From Mongoliitalea daihaiensis (GTDB lineage: Bacteria; Bacteroidota; Bacteroidia; Cytophagales; Cyclobacteriaceae), in assembly GCF_021596945.1 (NCBI RefSeq), contig NZ_CP063779.1:437501-501500 (forward strand): a DNA stretch of 64,000 nucleotides, given 5' to 3'. The translations under genes were made by a program, and so were the position numbers. The stretch's first letter is position 1, and each line of letters starts with the position of its first letter. Below are positions 27,391-38,588 of the stretch, one piece after another. Under the pieces are notes generated by a model that was given only the letters and a program-made list of their open reading frames with translations, did no database searches and was not told where the DNA came from.

Positions 27391-28077
27391 CTACTTTATC
27401 TTTCCCAAAACTTCTTGGGCTACTTGTACTATTTTATCCACTTGTTCTTCAAACTTAAGATTGCTAGTGTCAATCTCCACCGCATCCTCAGCTTTCATCA
27501 AAGGACTTTCTTTTCTATTGGAATCCGTTTGATCTCGATCAGCCAGATTTTTAATGATATCCTCCAGAACGACTATCTGACCCTTTTCCTCCAACTCCTT
27601 TTGTCTACGCAAAGCCCTCACCTCCAAATTAGCAGTCATAAAAACTTTTAATTCAGCCTTAGGAAAGACCACTGTGCCAATGTCTCTCCCATCCATAACA
27701 ACACCTTTTTCCTTACCAAGTTCCTGCTGTTGAGCAACCAAGGCTTCCCTAACAGCTTTAATAGTACTTACTTCTGACACGTAATTAGACACCCGCATGT
27801 TTCTAATATCCTGCTCTACGTTTCTGTCATTAAGGTATGTTTCCTGATAGCCAGTGTCTGGATTGATCTTAAAACGGATGTTCAATTGATCTAAATGAGC
27901 ATTGACTTCCTGCGGATTGTGAATATCTACGGAATGATCTAAAAAATGCAAAGTGGCAGAGCGATACATTGCACCACTATCGATGTAGGTATACCCAAGC
28001 TTTTTAGCCACTGCCTTGGCAGTTGAACTTTTACCACAGCCTGAATACCCATCTATCGCTATTACAATCTTATTCAT
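27391..28077 (-). CDS. cmk: (d)CMP kinase
   Basis: Cytidylate kinase, 228 residues from the ATG at 28077: the P-loop DGYSGCGKSSTAKAVA, DSGAMYRS, and VVMDGRDIGTVVFPKAELKVFMTA are all typical. It phosphorylates CMP/dCMP with ATP. The frame stays open upstream to 28149, but the extra 24 residues precede the conserved N-terminus (NKIVIAIDGYSG) and are rejected. It is followed by ispH after 3 bases. Confidence 0.95.
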   Translation of the reverse strand: MNKIVIAIDGYSGCGKSSTAKAVAKKLGYTYIDSGAMYRSATLHFLDHSVDIHNPQEVNAHLDQLNIRFKINPDTGYQETYLNDRNVEQDIRNMRVSNYVSEVSTIKAVREALVAQQQELGKEKGVVMDGRDIGTVVFPKAELKVFMTANLEVRALRRQKELEEKGQIVVLEDIIKNLADRDQTDSNRKESPLMKAEDAVEIDTSNLKFEEQVDKIVQVAQEVLGKIK

Positions 28078-28230
28078 GAATGAAAAGTAGATCTGTTTTC
28101 TTGATTTCAGGCGCAAATATAGTAGATTTAAATCTAATTTTATCGGCAAATGGATGTAATCCTTCGAAATGTAAGGATGTGTATCAATTATGTTAAAAAG
28201 TGAATTTCAACAACTTAAAATCTCTTACTT

Positions 28231-29862
28231 ATGAACCCGCTGTTCATTCAAGGCAACCTAGTGGATATTCGAAATAAGACCATCTACACAAGTGAAATCG
28301 AAGTGTTTAAAGGTCAAATTGTATCGATAAAAAAAATCCATGAAGATAAAAATTTCCCGTATATACTTCCAGGTTTCATTGATGCACATGTACATGTAGA
28401 ATCATCCATGCTCGTCCCATCAGAATTTGCTCGATTGGCAGTGGTGCATGGGACAGTAGCGAGCATCTCCGACCCACACGAAATCGCCAACGTATGTGGA
28501 ATGGAAGGAGTCAACTATATGATTGATAATGGAAAACAAGTACCTTTCAAATTCTATTTTGGAGCTCCATCTTGCGTTCCAGCCACTCCTTTTGAAACCG
28601 CTGGTGCTGAAATAACTGTACAGGAAATCCATGATCTCATGGAGCGAAAAGAAATCGTCTACCTTGCCGAAATGATGAATTGGCCAGGGGCTGTCAATCG
28701 TGACCCAGAAGTAATGGCCAAAATTGACATGGCGAAAAGGTATGGCAAACCTGTAGATGGACACGCACCGGGACTGAGAGGAGAACTTGCTGTACAGTAT
28801 GCTTCCGCAGGTATCAGTACTGACCACGAATGCTTCACCTTGGAGGAAGCCTTGGATAAGGTAAAACTCGGGATGAAAATAGCCATTCGGGAAGGCAGCG
28901 CTGCCAAAAATTTTGAGGCTTTAATCGATCTGATGGATGATTATCCTGATATGGTTATGTTTTGCTCGGATGATAAGCACCCAGACAACCTTGCCGTTAG
29001 CCATATCGATGAATTGGTGAGAAGGGCTGTAGCAAAAGGAAAAAATGTCTTCGATGTTCTTCAAGCTGCCTGCCTGACTCCAATCGATCACTATAAACTA
29101 GAAGTGGGTGAACTTCGGGTCAGTGACCCTGCAGATTTCATTCTAGTGGATGACTTGATAAATTTTAGAGTTCAAAAAACCTACATCGGTGGCCGCCTCG
29201 TAGCAGCACATGGGACTACATTGATTCAAAAAGCTGACAATCCGATTATCAACAATTTTCAGGCACTGCCAAAGAAAGAACAAGACTTTCAAATTTCAGC
29301 AAAGGGAAGTACCGTACGGGTTATTGAAGCATTGGATGGTCAATTAATTACACCAGAAATCCAAGGTGAAATCTTACTAGAAAATGGGTTTGCTGTATCC
29401 AATGTCCTTACTGATATTTTGAAGTTGACAGTAGTAAATCGCTACCAAGATAGCAAACCAGCTATGGCTTTTATAAAAAATATAGGTTTAAAATCTGGTG
29501 CTATTGCTTCATCTGTAGGGCATGACTCCCACAACATCATTGCGGTAGGAGTTGACGATCGCTCCATTTGCCAAGCAGTAAATGAATTGATCGCGGTCAA
29601 AGGAGGGGTAGTGGCTGTTGATGGCGACAAAACGATGGTACTCCCGCTCCCAGTAGGTGGAATCATGTCTGCTGAAGATGGATACGAAGTAGCCAAAGCC
29701 TATACCGCTATTGATCTGATGGCCAAAGAAATGGGTTCGACCCTTCAAAGCCCATTTATGACGCTCAGCTTCATGGCCTTACTGGTGATCCCAGACCTCA
29801 AACTCAGTGATAAAGGTTTGTTCAATGGAAAGGAGTTTACTTTCACAGATTTGTTTTTGTGA
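28231..29862 (+). CDS. ade: Adenine deaminase
   Basis: This 543-residue amidohydrolase converts adenine to hypoxanthine in purine salvage. The metal-binding HVHVES (His53, His55) follows LPGFIDA; further conserved parts are [42 protein letters not shown], and SSVGHDSHN in the C-terminal domain. Its last bases are part of a MITE-like insertion: the final Leu codon is TTG and the stop TGA is supplied by the element. Without the element the same frame would read Leu (TTA) then TAA, so the protein end is unchanged. The 154 bases before the start, shared with cmk, hold the divergent promoters. Confidence 0.95.
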   Translation: MNPLFIQGNLVDIRNKTIYTSEIEVFKGQIVSIKKIHEDKNFPYILPGFIDAHVHVESSMLVPSEFARLAVVHGTVASISDPHEIANVCGMEGVNYMIDNGKQVPFKFYFGAPSCVPATPFETAGAEITVQEIHDLMERKEIVYLAEMMNWPGAVNRDPEVMAKIDMAKRYGKPVDGHAPGLRGELAVQYASAGISTDHECFTLEEALDKVKLGMKIAIREGSAAKNFEALIDLMDDYPDMVMFCSDDKHPDNLAVSHIDELVRRAVAKGKNVFDVLQAACLTPIDHYKLEVGELRVSDPADFILVDDLINFRVQKTYIGGRLVAAHGTTLIQKADNPIINNFQALPKKEQDFQISAKGSTVRVIEALDGQLITPEIQGEILLENGFAVSNVLTDILKLTVVNRYQDSKPAMAFIKNIGLKSGAIASSVGHDSHNIIAVGVDDRSICQAVNELIAVKGGVVAVDGDKTMVLPLPVGGIMSAEDGYEVAKAYTAIDLMAKEMGSTLQSPFMTLSFMALLVIPDLKLSDKGLFNGKEFTFTDLFL

Positions 29863-30017
29863 TTATCCGCAATTAAGCATAAGTCAACATAATATCCGAA
29901 CTATTGCGGATAATGGACCACAGTCAACTGTCCACTGTCAACAGATGCTTGAAAGCATAATGAATCTATTCATTTGTTTAGCTACTGGAATAAAAGCGGG
30001 TAATCATATTTGTTTTT
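29849..30017. mobile_element. MITE-like 149-bp element, copy 2, at the adenine deaminase stop codon
   Basis: The element spans 29859-30007 and is flanked on both sides by the perfect 10-bp direct repeat ATTTGTTTTT (29849-29858 and 30008-30017), as expected of a target-site duplication. The ends are GTGATTATCCGC and GCGGGTAATCAT. It differs from copy 1 at about six of 153 compared positions. The displaced original stop TAA of ade is at 30019-30021. Confidence 0.9.
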
Positions 30018-30305
30018 ATAAAGAAACACCAAAACTGCGTCAAAGGGATCGGATTGAAAAAATCCATCCTAAAAATCAACCAATTGTAAAAAAGTGAAGA
30101 AAATTTAATCAGAATTTTATTCGGTAAAATATGATATTTATTTACTTTTCTTCCTCATAATTGAAAACTGATTTTCCCTTATTTGTCAAAAAAATCAAAG
30201 CCTGGAATCCTATTTGAATTACTAGCTTGCGGGCAAAACCTTCAACATCCACAGGAAGTTTGTATATTTGATAGGTATAAACCCAAGTATAACTAGAGAA
30301 TACAT
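30018..30305. other. Intergenic region before acyl-CoA dehydrogenase
   Basis: AT-rich spacer of about 290 bases between the MITE copy and the next gene. It holds the probable promoter at 30263-30270 and nothing else that I can support. Confidence 0.5.
30263..30270 (+). promoter_or_regulatory. Probable -7 box of the acyl-CoA dehydrogenase gene
   Basis: TATATTTG fits the Bacteroidota TAnnTTTG consensus and lies 35 bases before the ATG, giving a predicted leader of about 28 bases. The -33 element is weak. Confidence 0.5.
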
Positions 30306-31448
30306 ATGATGAATTTTGAGATGAATGAGAATCAGCAGATGATTGCTCAGATGATCCGTGATTTTGGAGCGAAAGAAATTACTCCATTTAGAAAAGAGTG
30401 GGACGATAATCAGCACTTTCCTTTGGAGCTTTTTAAGAAATTGGGAGAGCTCGGATTGATGGGTGTATTAGTCCCTACGGAATATGGAGGCTCAGGATTT
30501 GGTTACTTTGAATACGTAACAGCAATTGCAGAATTGGCAAAACTTGATCCCTCCGTTGGTTTATCCATGGCTGCACACAATTCACTTTGCACCGGACATA
30601 TTATGATGTTTGGAAATGAGGAGCAAAAACAAAAATACCTACCAAAACTAGCTACTTGTGAGTTTTTAGGAGCTTGGGGTCTTACAGAGCCTAATACAGG
30701 TTCAGATGCAGGCAACATGCGAACAGTTGCTGTAAAAGACGGTGAATACTACGTGATCAATGGAGCCAAAAATTTCATTACACACGGAGTTTCGGGTGAT
30801 GTTGCAGTGGTAATTGCTCGAACAGGTGAAGTGGGGGATTCTCATGGCATGACCGCCTTTATCATTGAAAAAGGAACTCCAGGCTTCAAAGGTGGAAGAA
30901 AAGAAGATAAACTAGGAATGCGCGCTTCTGAGACAGCGGAATTGATTTTTGAAGATTGCAGGGTACATGAAAGCCAAATTTTGGGTGAAGTTGGGGAAGG
31001 TTTTATTCAGTCTATGAAGATCTTAGATGGAGGCAGAATTTCCATAGCAGCCTTATCATTAGGTATTGCGGAAGGTGCCTTGGAAGAGTCCATCAAATAC
31101 TCCAAAGAGCGTGAGCAATTCAATCAGCCTATTTCGAAATTCCAGGCTATTTCCTTCAAGTTGGCAGATATGGCTACTCAAGTAGAGGCAGCACGATTGC
31201 TAACATTCAAGGCTGCCGATTTAAAGAACCGAGGTCAAAAGGTTACCTTGATGGGAGCGCAGGCCAAATACTATGCCTCTGAGGTGTCCGTAAGTGTGGC
31301 CAATGAAGCCGTACAGATATTTGGAGGCTATGGCTTTACCAAAGATTATCCAGTAGAAAAATACTACAGAGACTCCAAACTATGTACCATCGGTGAGGGT
31401 ACTTCTGAAATCCAAAAACTGGTAATTTCTCGTGAGATCTTGAGATAA
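30306..31448 (+). CDS. Acyl-CoA dehydrogenase
   Basis: The 380-residue flavoprotein oxidises acyl-CoA to trans-2-enoyl-CoA in fatty-acid or branched-chain amino-acid breakdown. The FAD-binding LTEPNTGSDAGNMRT, the DGGRISIAALSLGIAEGA helix and the catalytic base Glu364 in GEGTSEIQKLVISREIL are present; the base position fits the short/medium-chain class. Length is normal. A terminator follows, so it is a single-gene unit. The acyl chain length is not predictable. Confidence 0.93.
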   Translation: MMNFEMNENQQMIAQMIRDFGAKEITPFRKEWDDNQHFPLELFKKLGELGLMGVLVPTEYGGSGFGYFEYVTAIAELAKLDPSVGLSMAAHNSLCTGHIMMFGNEEQKQKYLPKLATCEFLGAWGLTEPNTGSDAGNMRTVAVKDGEYYVINGAKNFITHGVSGDVAVVIARTGEVGDSHGMTAFIIEKGTPGFKGGRKEDKLGMRASETAELIFEDCRVHESQILGEVGEGFIQSMKILDGGRISIAALSLGIAEGALEESIKYSKEREQFNQPISKFQAISFKLADMATQVEAARLLTFKAADLKNRGQKVTLMGAQAKYYASEVSVSVANEAVQIFGGYGFTKDYPVEKYYRDSKLCTIGEGTSEIQKLVISREILR

Positions 31449-31476
31449 TTGCTTAAAAAGTAAAAATGATTCATTT

Positions 31477-31516
31477 GCCCCTTCTGATAATAAAAAATTG
31501 GAAGGGGCATTTTTTA
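31477..31516 (+). terminator. Intrinsic terminator after acyl-CoA dehydrogenase
   Basis: An 8-bp stem GCCCCTTC (31477-31484) / GAAGGGGC (31501-31508) with an AT-rich loop is followed by ATTTTTTATT. It lies 29 bases past the stop. Confidence 0.9.
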
Positions 31517-31739
31517 TTAGGCTCTGCAAGACAAACGTAACAACCTTCAAAGGGAAGACAGAGGAGAAGAGGTTTTCATCCAACCCACCGATCTATCGAT
31601 CTAATTTATGCAAAACAGCCCACGCTTGGATTACAGAGGATGCAACAGAGTTCAGATATGTATTGATTGATAGGCTACCAATTTACTGGTTTACCCACCC
31701 ACAATTAGTGGATAGAAAAGACAAAATCAACCCCCACCT

Positions 31740-32888
31740 TTATTGGTTTGTATAGGGATAATCCCCTAACCACTGCCAAAAATTATCCTTATGTATCACT
31801 TGCGTCGTCACTGGATTATACGATTCCACAAAACTTGTTGGAAACTTTGATTTGGCTTTTGGATTCCATTTGAATTCGAACGCAAAAATTTTCCCATCAA
31901 TCTCTTCCACATAGTCTATTTCCTGCCCACGGGTGGTTCTCCAAAAATAGGTTTTCCCATAAAAGCCATTGTAAGAAAGTAATTTTTGGCGTTCGGAAAT
32001 CAAGAAGTTTTCCCATAATTGGCCGATGTCGTTCCGATTGCTTAATGCAGCATAATTCCCTATGATGGAGTTTCTCATCCCATTATCAATAAAGAAAATT
32101 TTTCTGCTGCTACTTATTTCGGAGCGTAGATTTCGGCTAAATGGATTCAGTTTGAATACAATGAATGCTTTTTCCAATAATTCAATGTAAGCAGATACAG
32201 TGGATTTATCAGCTTGAACAGTTCGACTTAATTCATTGTAGCTCACTTCAGAACCTACCTGCCAAGCCAACGCTTGAAGAAGCTTATGAAGTAGTTCAGG
32301 CCTCCTTATTCCTTTAAAATTCAACAGGTCTTTGTAAAGGTAGCTTGAAGAAAGATTTTGAAGTAAAGCAATTTCCTCTCCCGTATTGGATATTATTTCG
32401 GGATACGATCCAAACACAAGTAGCTTTTCCAGCTTTGGCAATGCTTTGGCAAGTCCTTGCCAATCAGTTAATTCCTGCCATGATATAGGAAATATTTTAT
32501 ACTCCCACTTCCGACCTGTTAAGGGCTCATTTACAGAGCTAGCCAATTCCAAGGAGGATGAACCTGTTACAATTAGTTGGATACCAGTGAAATGGTCTGC
32601 CATTAACTTTAATGTCAATCCGATTTCAGGGATGCGCTGAGCTTCATCAATGATAATTACCTTATGTTTGCCAATAAAACTCTTTAAAAATTCAAGATTA
32701 GGATTCGATAAAAATTCGACCGTTTGAAATTCATCACCAGTTAATAGCAAATAGTCATGACCTAACTGGGAAGCCAATTCTTCTACCAATGTTGTCTTAC
32801 CAACTTGTCTAGGTCCAAGAAGTATGATGACCTTTTTCCAATCTACTCGTTTGGAAAGTTCGCTATGGAGAATCCGCTTAATATGCAT
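31740..32888 (-). CDS. AAA_14/DUF4143 ATPase
   Basis: This 382-residue protein belongs to the large prokaryotic AAA_14-DUF4143 family. Walker A is GPRQVGKT (residues 25-32), Walker B is VIIIDEAQR (Asp81-Glu82), with the sensor-like LIVTGSSSLEL. The C-terminal DUF4143 part contains YNELSRTVQADKSTVSAYIELLEKA (a winged-helix-like segment) and a PD-(D/E)XK-like stretch near the end: GKTYFWRTTRGQEIDYVEE and AFEFKW. The family often comes and goes between genomes and its role is unsettled. The ATG at 32888 is 7 bases from a 32-bp-periodic palindromic array that probably controls it. Confidence 0.9.
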   Translation of the reverse strand: MHIKRILHSELSKRVDWKKVIILLGPRQVGKTTLVEELASQLGHDYLLLTGDEFQTVEFLSNPNLEFLKSFIGKHKVIIIDEAQRIPEIGLTLKLMADHFTGIQLIVTGSSSLELASSVNEPLTGRKWEYKIFPISWQELTDWQGLAKALPKLEKLLVFGSYPEIISNTGEEIALLQNLSSSYLYKDLLNFKGIRRPELLHKLLQALAWQVGSEVSYNELSRTVQADKSTVSAYIELLEKAFIVFKLNPFSRNLRSEISSSRKIFFIDNGMRNSIIGNYAALSNRNDIGQLWENFLISERQKLLSYNGFYGKTYFWRTTRGQEIDYVEEIDGKIFAFEFKWNPKAKSKFPTSFVESYNPVTTQVIHKDNFWQWLGDYPYTNQ

Positions 32889-32895
32889 AATCAGC

Positions 32896-32969
32896 GATTA
32901 TAATCCCCAAATATACGTATATTTAGGGATTATAATCACCAAATATCCATATTTTCAGGGATTATAATT
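32896..32969. promoter_or_regulatory. Palindromic array, 32-bp period, upstream of the DUF4143 ATPase
   Basis: Three GATTATAAT(C/T) boxes begin at 32896, 32928 and 32960, spaced exactly 32 bp, with AT-rich spacers ending in CAGG/TAGG. The first two boxes bound a 40-bp palindrome (32897-32936, centre 32916/32917) with one mismatched pair. On the minus strand TATATTTG (32908-32915) resembles a -7 promoter box, so the array would overlap the promoter and could be an operator, or form a hairpin in the leader. Confidence 0.7.
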
Positions 32970-33043
32970 TTGGATAATACATAAAACGATACGTCCCCTA
33001 GTTTTTTTCAAACACATGCAAGCCAAATCAAAGGCAAAACAAT

Positions 33044-34255
33044 TTAATCCATCAATTGAAGCTTCCCCCTATACACCGTAAAGCTTTCATCTTCCTTATC
33101 TTTGCTTAGAGGCTTCATCCACCAGAGTTCTTCATCGATCACCCTGTAGCTATCGTTCCACATGGCAGGGCGTGATACTGGAAAAACCTTCCCATCGACA
33201 AGGGCAACTGTTTTCCATTGCTGCTGCTGTCGTACAGATATTTTCAATGATTCATCGGCACTACCATTCTTGACTTTTTCCCAATCAGGTAAAGCTGATG
33301 GAGATGGCCCTGGCTTGTAATGAATTAAGAAGACTTCTCCGACCATTTCCAAACTTTCGATGGATGAAGGAAAAGGAAAACCCAATTGAGTTCCATTGAG
33401 TACACCGTAAGGAACTTGGCCATATTCCAAGCCTTCATTTTCATAAAATTCATCCAACTCCAAGCGTTGGCTGGATTCAAGAACAGGAATTTCACCTTTC
33501 CATGAGTAGGTATAGAGCACAGGCTCATTCTGAAACATCAGGTAAAGCTTTTCCTTTGATTGGTCAAAGAAAAATCGCGGACGAAAATCTTCAAATGGAT
33601 AGGCAAGGCCTGCCAAAAATTTACTCTCGTTCGGAAAAGGGATCAGTTGTTTTGTCTCTCGAGTTTCCAAGTCAGTCATCAAAAGATTCATACGCTTTTC
33701 GAAAAACGCTTGCCCCACTTCCTGAATGTCATCCATCAGGTCTAAATGATGCAGGACATATGTCTTCCCATTCTTTCCAATTACTTGGTTTTTGCGGAAG
33801 ATATTGATAAACCCATGAAACCCTGTCTGGTATTGATACACGCGATTTTGGAGAAGTACTTCGCCTTCCCGAGAAAAAACGATGAGCCCATGAACCTTGT
33901 CAGTGATGAGCAAATTACCCTCTGGGGTCAAAGAGAGATTGTCAGCAACCATGCTAAAAACCCCAGGAACATCGCCCGTTTTAGCCCATTCAGTTACAGG
34001 CTTACCAGTCCTATCAAACACAAAAATCTTAGATGCCCCAGCATCTCTGAAGAAAAGATATTCCTCCGTAGCATATTGAAACAAAAACAACGAAGCCAAC
34101 ACATCTTCTACTTGAACACTATCGATAACGACGATTTCAAAGGCTAGCTTGGATGAATCGTTTGCTTTTGACGATTCATTTCCTTGACAAGAAGCCAGGA
34201 AAGCGGAAAAAACCAGCAACAAGGTGGCTCGATAAAAATTATAAAATACCCTCAT
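33044..34255 (-). CDS. Propeller-type lipoprotein, probably 6-bladed
   Basis: This 403-residue protein from the ATG at 34255 starts with a lipoprotein signal (lipobox AFLASC). The mature part shows successive beta-propeller blades, such as KIFVFDRTGKPVTEW, NLLITDKVHGLIVFSREGEVLLQN and VGEVFLIHYKPG, as in the 6-bladed beta-propeller/DUF4221-like lipoproteins of Bacteroidota. It is probably anchored in the envelope. Its ligand is unknown. It stands alone; an upstream ATG at 34276 is less likely because it precedes the basic signal-peptide start. Confidence 0.75.
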   Translation of the reverse strand: MRVFYNFYRATLLLVFSAFLASCQGNESSKANDSSKLAFEIVVIDSVQVEDVLASLFLFQYATEEYLFFRDAGASKIFVFDRTGKPVTEWAKTGDVPGVFSMVADNLSLTPEGNLLITDKVHGLIVFSREGEVLLQNRVYQYQTGFHGFINIFRKNQVIGKNGKTYVLHHLDLMDDIQEVGQAFFEKRMNLLMTDLETRETKQLIPFPNESKFLAGLAYPFEDFRPRFFFDQSKEKLYLMFQNEPVLYTYSWKGEIPVLESSQRLELDEFYENEGLEYGQVPYGVLNGTQLGFPFPSSIESLEMVGEVFLIHYKPGPSPSALPDWEKVKNGSADESLKISVRQQQQWKTVALVDGKVFPVSRPAMWNDSYRVIDEELWWMKPLSKDKEDESFTVYRGKLQLMD

Positions 34256-34407
34256 AATTCGTTTATTAGTGATCATCTCAAATTTATAGAAAACCGCCTA
34301 AAAAAAATTGTAATTGAATAAGCTTTTAAGATTCTTTTAAATTTAATGGGTTTTGGTTACATTGAATCAAAGAGAAAAAATCATCCTCATCACAAAAAAA
34401 AACCCTT

Positions 34408-35775
34408 ATGAAATTCCTTTTCCAAAATCAAAAACGTGCATTACAAGCCGCTCTATTGATTGTTTGTACACTCTTGGGCATAGCGCCGACTTTTGCCCAA
34501 CAAGGATTTGTAGGTATTCAGAACACGACTAGGCGTGGGCTCCTGCATGCCACCATGAATCCGGCGGAGATCAGCAATCTTCACCGGAAGGTGGAAGTCA
34601 ATCTTTTTTCCATAGCGGGAAATGTGAGTAATGATGTACTTTCCTTTAGTGATTTTCTCGGAGATGAAGAGATTACAGAGATCCTGTTTAATAGGGTAGA
34701 TGGACCTGTGAATGTACGAACAGACATCGGAATTATGGGGCCATCAGTGGGGTTTAGGGTAGGTAAATGGGGTTTTGGGGTAACCACACAGGGTTTTGTT
34801 CGAACAGATGTGATTGATTTTGATGCGAATTTGGGCCGAAGTATTACTACTGCCACAGATGGGCAATCATTTGTGGAAAGCACCTTAAACCTTACTTCCA
34901 ATCAACGGATCAATCTTGCCGCTTGGACAGAATTTGGATTGATGGCAGGTAGAGAAGTTTTCCAAAATGAAAATCACCGAGTCTCTGTGGGAGGGGGCAT
35001 TCGACTACTCATGCCAAGTGCGTACTTCAATGCAGGGATTGAAAATATTCAGGGAACACTTCGAATCGACCAAAATTCTTCGGTAATCACCAATGCAACT
35101 GGTCGGCTAAATTTCAATTATTCTGGGGTGATTTTTGATGAATCATTGGATGAATTCAATCTCAACGCCTTGTCCTTTGGGAGTATTTCGGGCCTTGGAC
35201 TGGATTTGGGCTTATCTCATGAATGGATAAAAGATGGGGTAGTCAAGGCAAGCTCCGGTTTTTCTTTCAAAGGAATGGGGTCTTTGGACTTTGGTGCCAA
35301 TCAGGTCAATCATAACTACAGCATGAATATACCATCTGGTCAAAGTTTTGATTTGAATCAATTGGAGGGAAGCTTCGAGGATATTGAAAACCAATTACTA
35401 GCTTCAGGATTTTTTACCAAAACATCTGACGGAGATTATAATCCAAACTTACCCAGATTATTGACGGCTTACACGGATCTTCGGCTCTCAAGAATATTTT
35501 ATCTGAGCTTATTCAGTCAGTTCAATCTTGGAAACACCAGTAAAAACGAACAGATCGCTGCCCAAAACCTCTTTGCCATAACTCCACGTGTAAAGTTCGG
35601 TATATTTGAAATCTTCTCTCCTTGGATGAGTACAGAGATTGCCGGTATATCGGGAGGACTGGGACTTCGGGCAGGAGGCTTCTTCATTGGAAGCAATTCC
35701 GTACTGACAGGATTCTTAAATGACACTAATCAGGCAGATGCGTATGTTGGCTTTAGTTTTGGATTTGGCAGGTAA
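34408..35775 (+). CDS. DUF5723 family outer-membrane-type protein
   Basis: A 455-residue protein with a signal peptide ending LGIAPTFAQQ, then a beta-strand-rich sequence with repeated aromatic/glycine alternation (VGFRVGKWGFGVTTQGFV, SGLGLDLGLSHEW, FFIGSNSVLTG) and an F-ending C-terminus (YVGFSFGFGR), consistent with an outer-membrane barrel. The N-terminal pattern FVGIQNTTRRGLLHATMNPAEI fits DUF5723. Function unknown. It ends one base from the convergent glpF stop. Confidence 0.8.
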   Translation: MKFLFQNQKRALQAALLIVCTLLGIAPTFAQQGFVGIQNTTRRGLLHATMNPAEISNLHRKVEVNLFSIAGNVSNDVLSFSDFLGDEEITEILFNRVDGPVNVRTDIGIMGPSVGFRVGKWGFGVTTQGFVRTDVIDFDANLGRSITTATDGQSFVESTLNLTSNQRINLAAWTEFGLMAGREVFQNENHRVSVGGGIRLLMPSAYFNAGIENIQGTLRIDQNSSVITNATGRLNFNYSGVIFDESLDEFNLNALSFGSISGLGLDLGLSHEWIKDGVVKASSGFSFKGMGSLDFGANQVNHNYSMNIPSGQSFDLNQLEGSFEDIENQLLASGFFTKTSDGDYNPNLPRLLTAYTDLRLSRIFYLSLFSQFNLGNTSKNEQIAAQNLFAITPRVKFGIFEIFSPWMSTEIAGISGGLGLRAGGFFIGSNSVLTGFLNDTNQADAYVGFSFGFGR

Positions 35776-35776
35776 A

Positions 35777-36522
35777 TTATACCATCCCCCCTACTCCCAG
35801 CAATAAATAAATTCCCGCTGCTATGGCTGCGCCTAAAACAGGACCTACTATGGGCACCCAGCTGTATGCCCAATCACTACTGCCTTTTCCTTTGATCGGA
35901 AGCAGCTGATGCATCAGGCGAGGACCAAAGTCTCTTGCTGGATTGATGGCGTAGCCAGTCGTCCCCCCTAAACTCAAACCGATCACCCATACCAAAAAAG
36001 CCACCGGCAGCGCTCCTAAAGAGCCTAAACCTATCGGAGTTCCACTTCCATCCTGCAATACAGGCTCGGTGGAATACAAAATCACGATAATCAAAACAGA
36101 CGTCCCAATGATCTCGGAGAATAAATTGGAAGGTAAATTACGGATAGCAGGTGCTGTTCCAAAAGGAGCGAATTTCAATCCAGGGTCATCCGTGGCATCA
36201 AAGTGATCTTTATACATCAACCAACAGATACCCGATCCAAACATAGCTCCCAAGATCTGTGCGAATGCATATTTCGGCACCTCGGCCCAAGGAAAATCGC
36301 CTGCAATGGCTAAGGCAATACTGACGGCAGGATTCAAATGTGCCCCACTATAAGGGCCCGCGACCACTACTCCAATGAAAACACCCAAAGCCCAAGCCGT
36401 GGTAATGACTATCCATCCACTGCCATTTCCTTTGGTTCCTTGCAAAACCACATTGGCAACTACCCCGGAACCCATTGCCAATAGCAAGGATGTTCCTACA
36501 AATTCTGCTACAAATGCATCCA

Positions 36523-36523
<1 letters not shown>
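35777..36523 (-). CDS. glpF: Aquaglyceroporin (glycerol facilitator)
   Basis: This 248-residue MIP channel has six membrane helices and both NPA boxes: HLNPAVSIALA and INPARDFGPRL. The Asp after the second box (NPARD) is the mark of glycerol-conducting GlpF. It transports glycerol by facilitated diffusion. It overlaps the end of glpK by one base, so both are on one transcript. Confidence 0.96.

Positions 36524-38588
<2,065 letters not shown>

Noticed and set aside
31498-31755. An 85-residue plus-strand frame after the acyl-CoA dehydrogenase
   Set aside because: It starts inside the terminator hairpin region and ends in the antisense of the ATPase gene; no homology-like pattern.
32896-32969. 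A CRISPR array because of the 32-bp period
   Set aside because: The spacers are similar to one another, there are only two full units and a partial third, and no cas genes are present. The units are palindromic and promoter-proximal.
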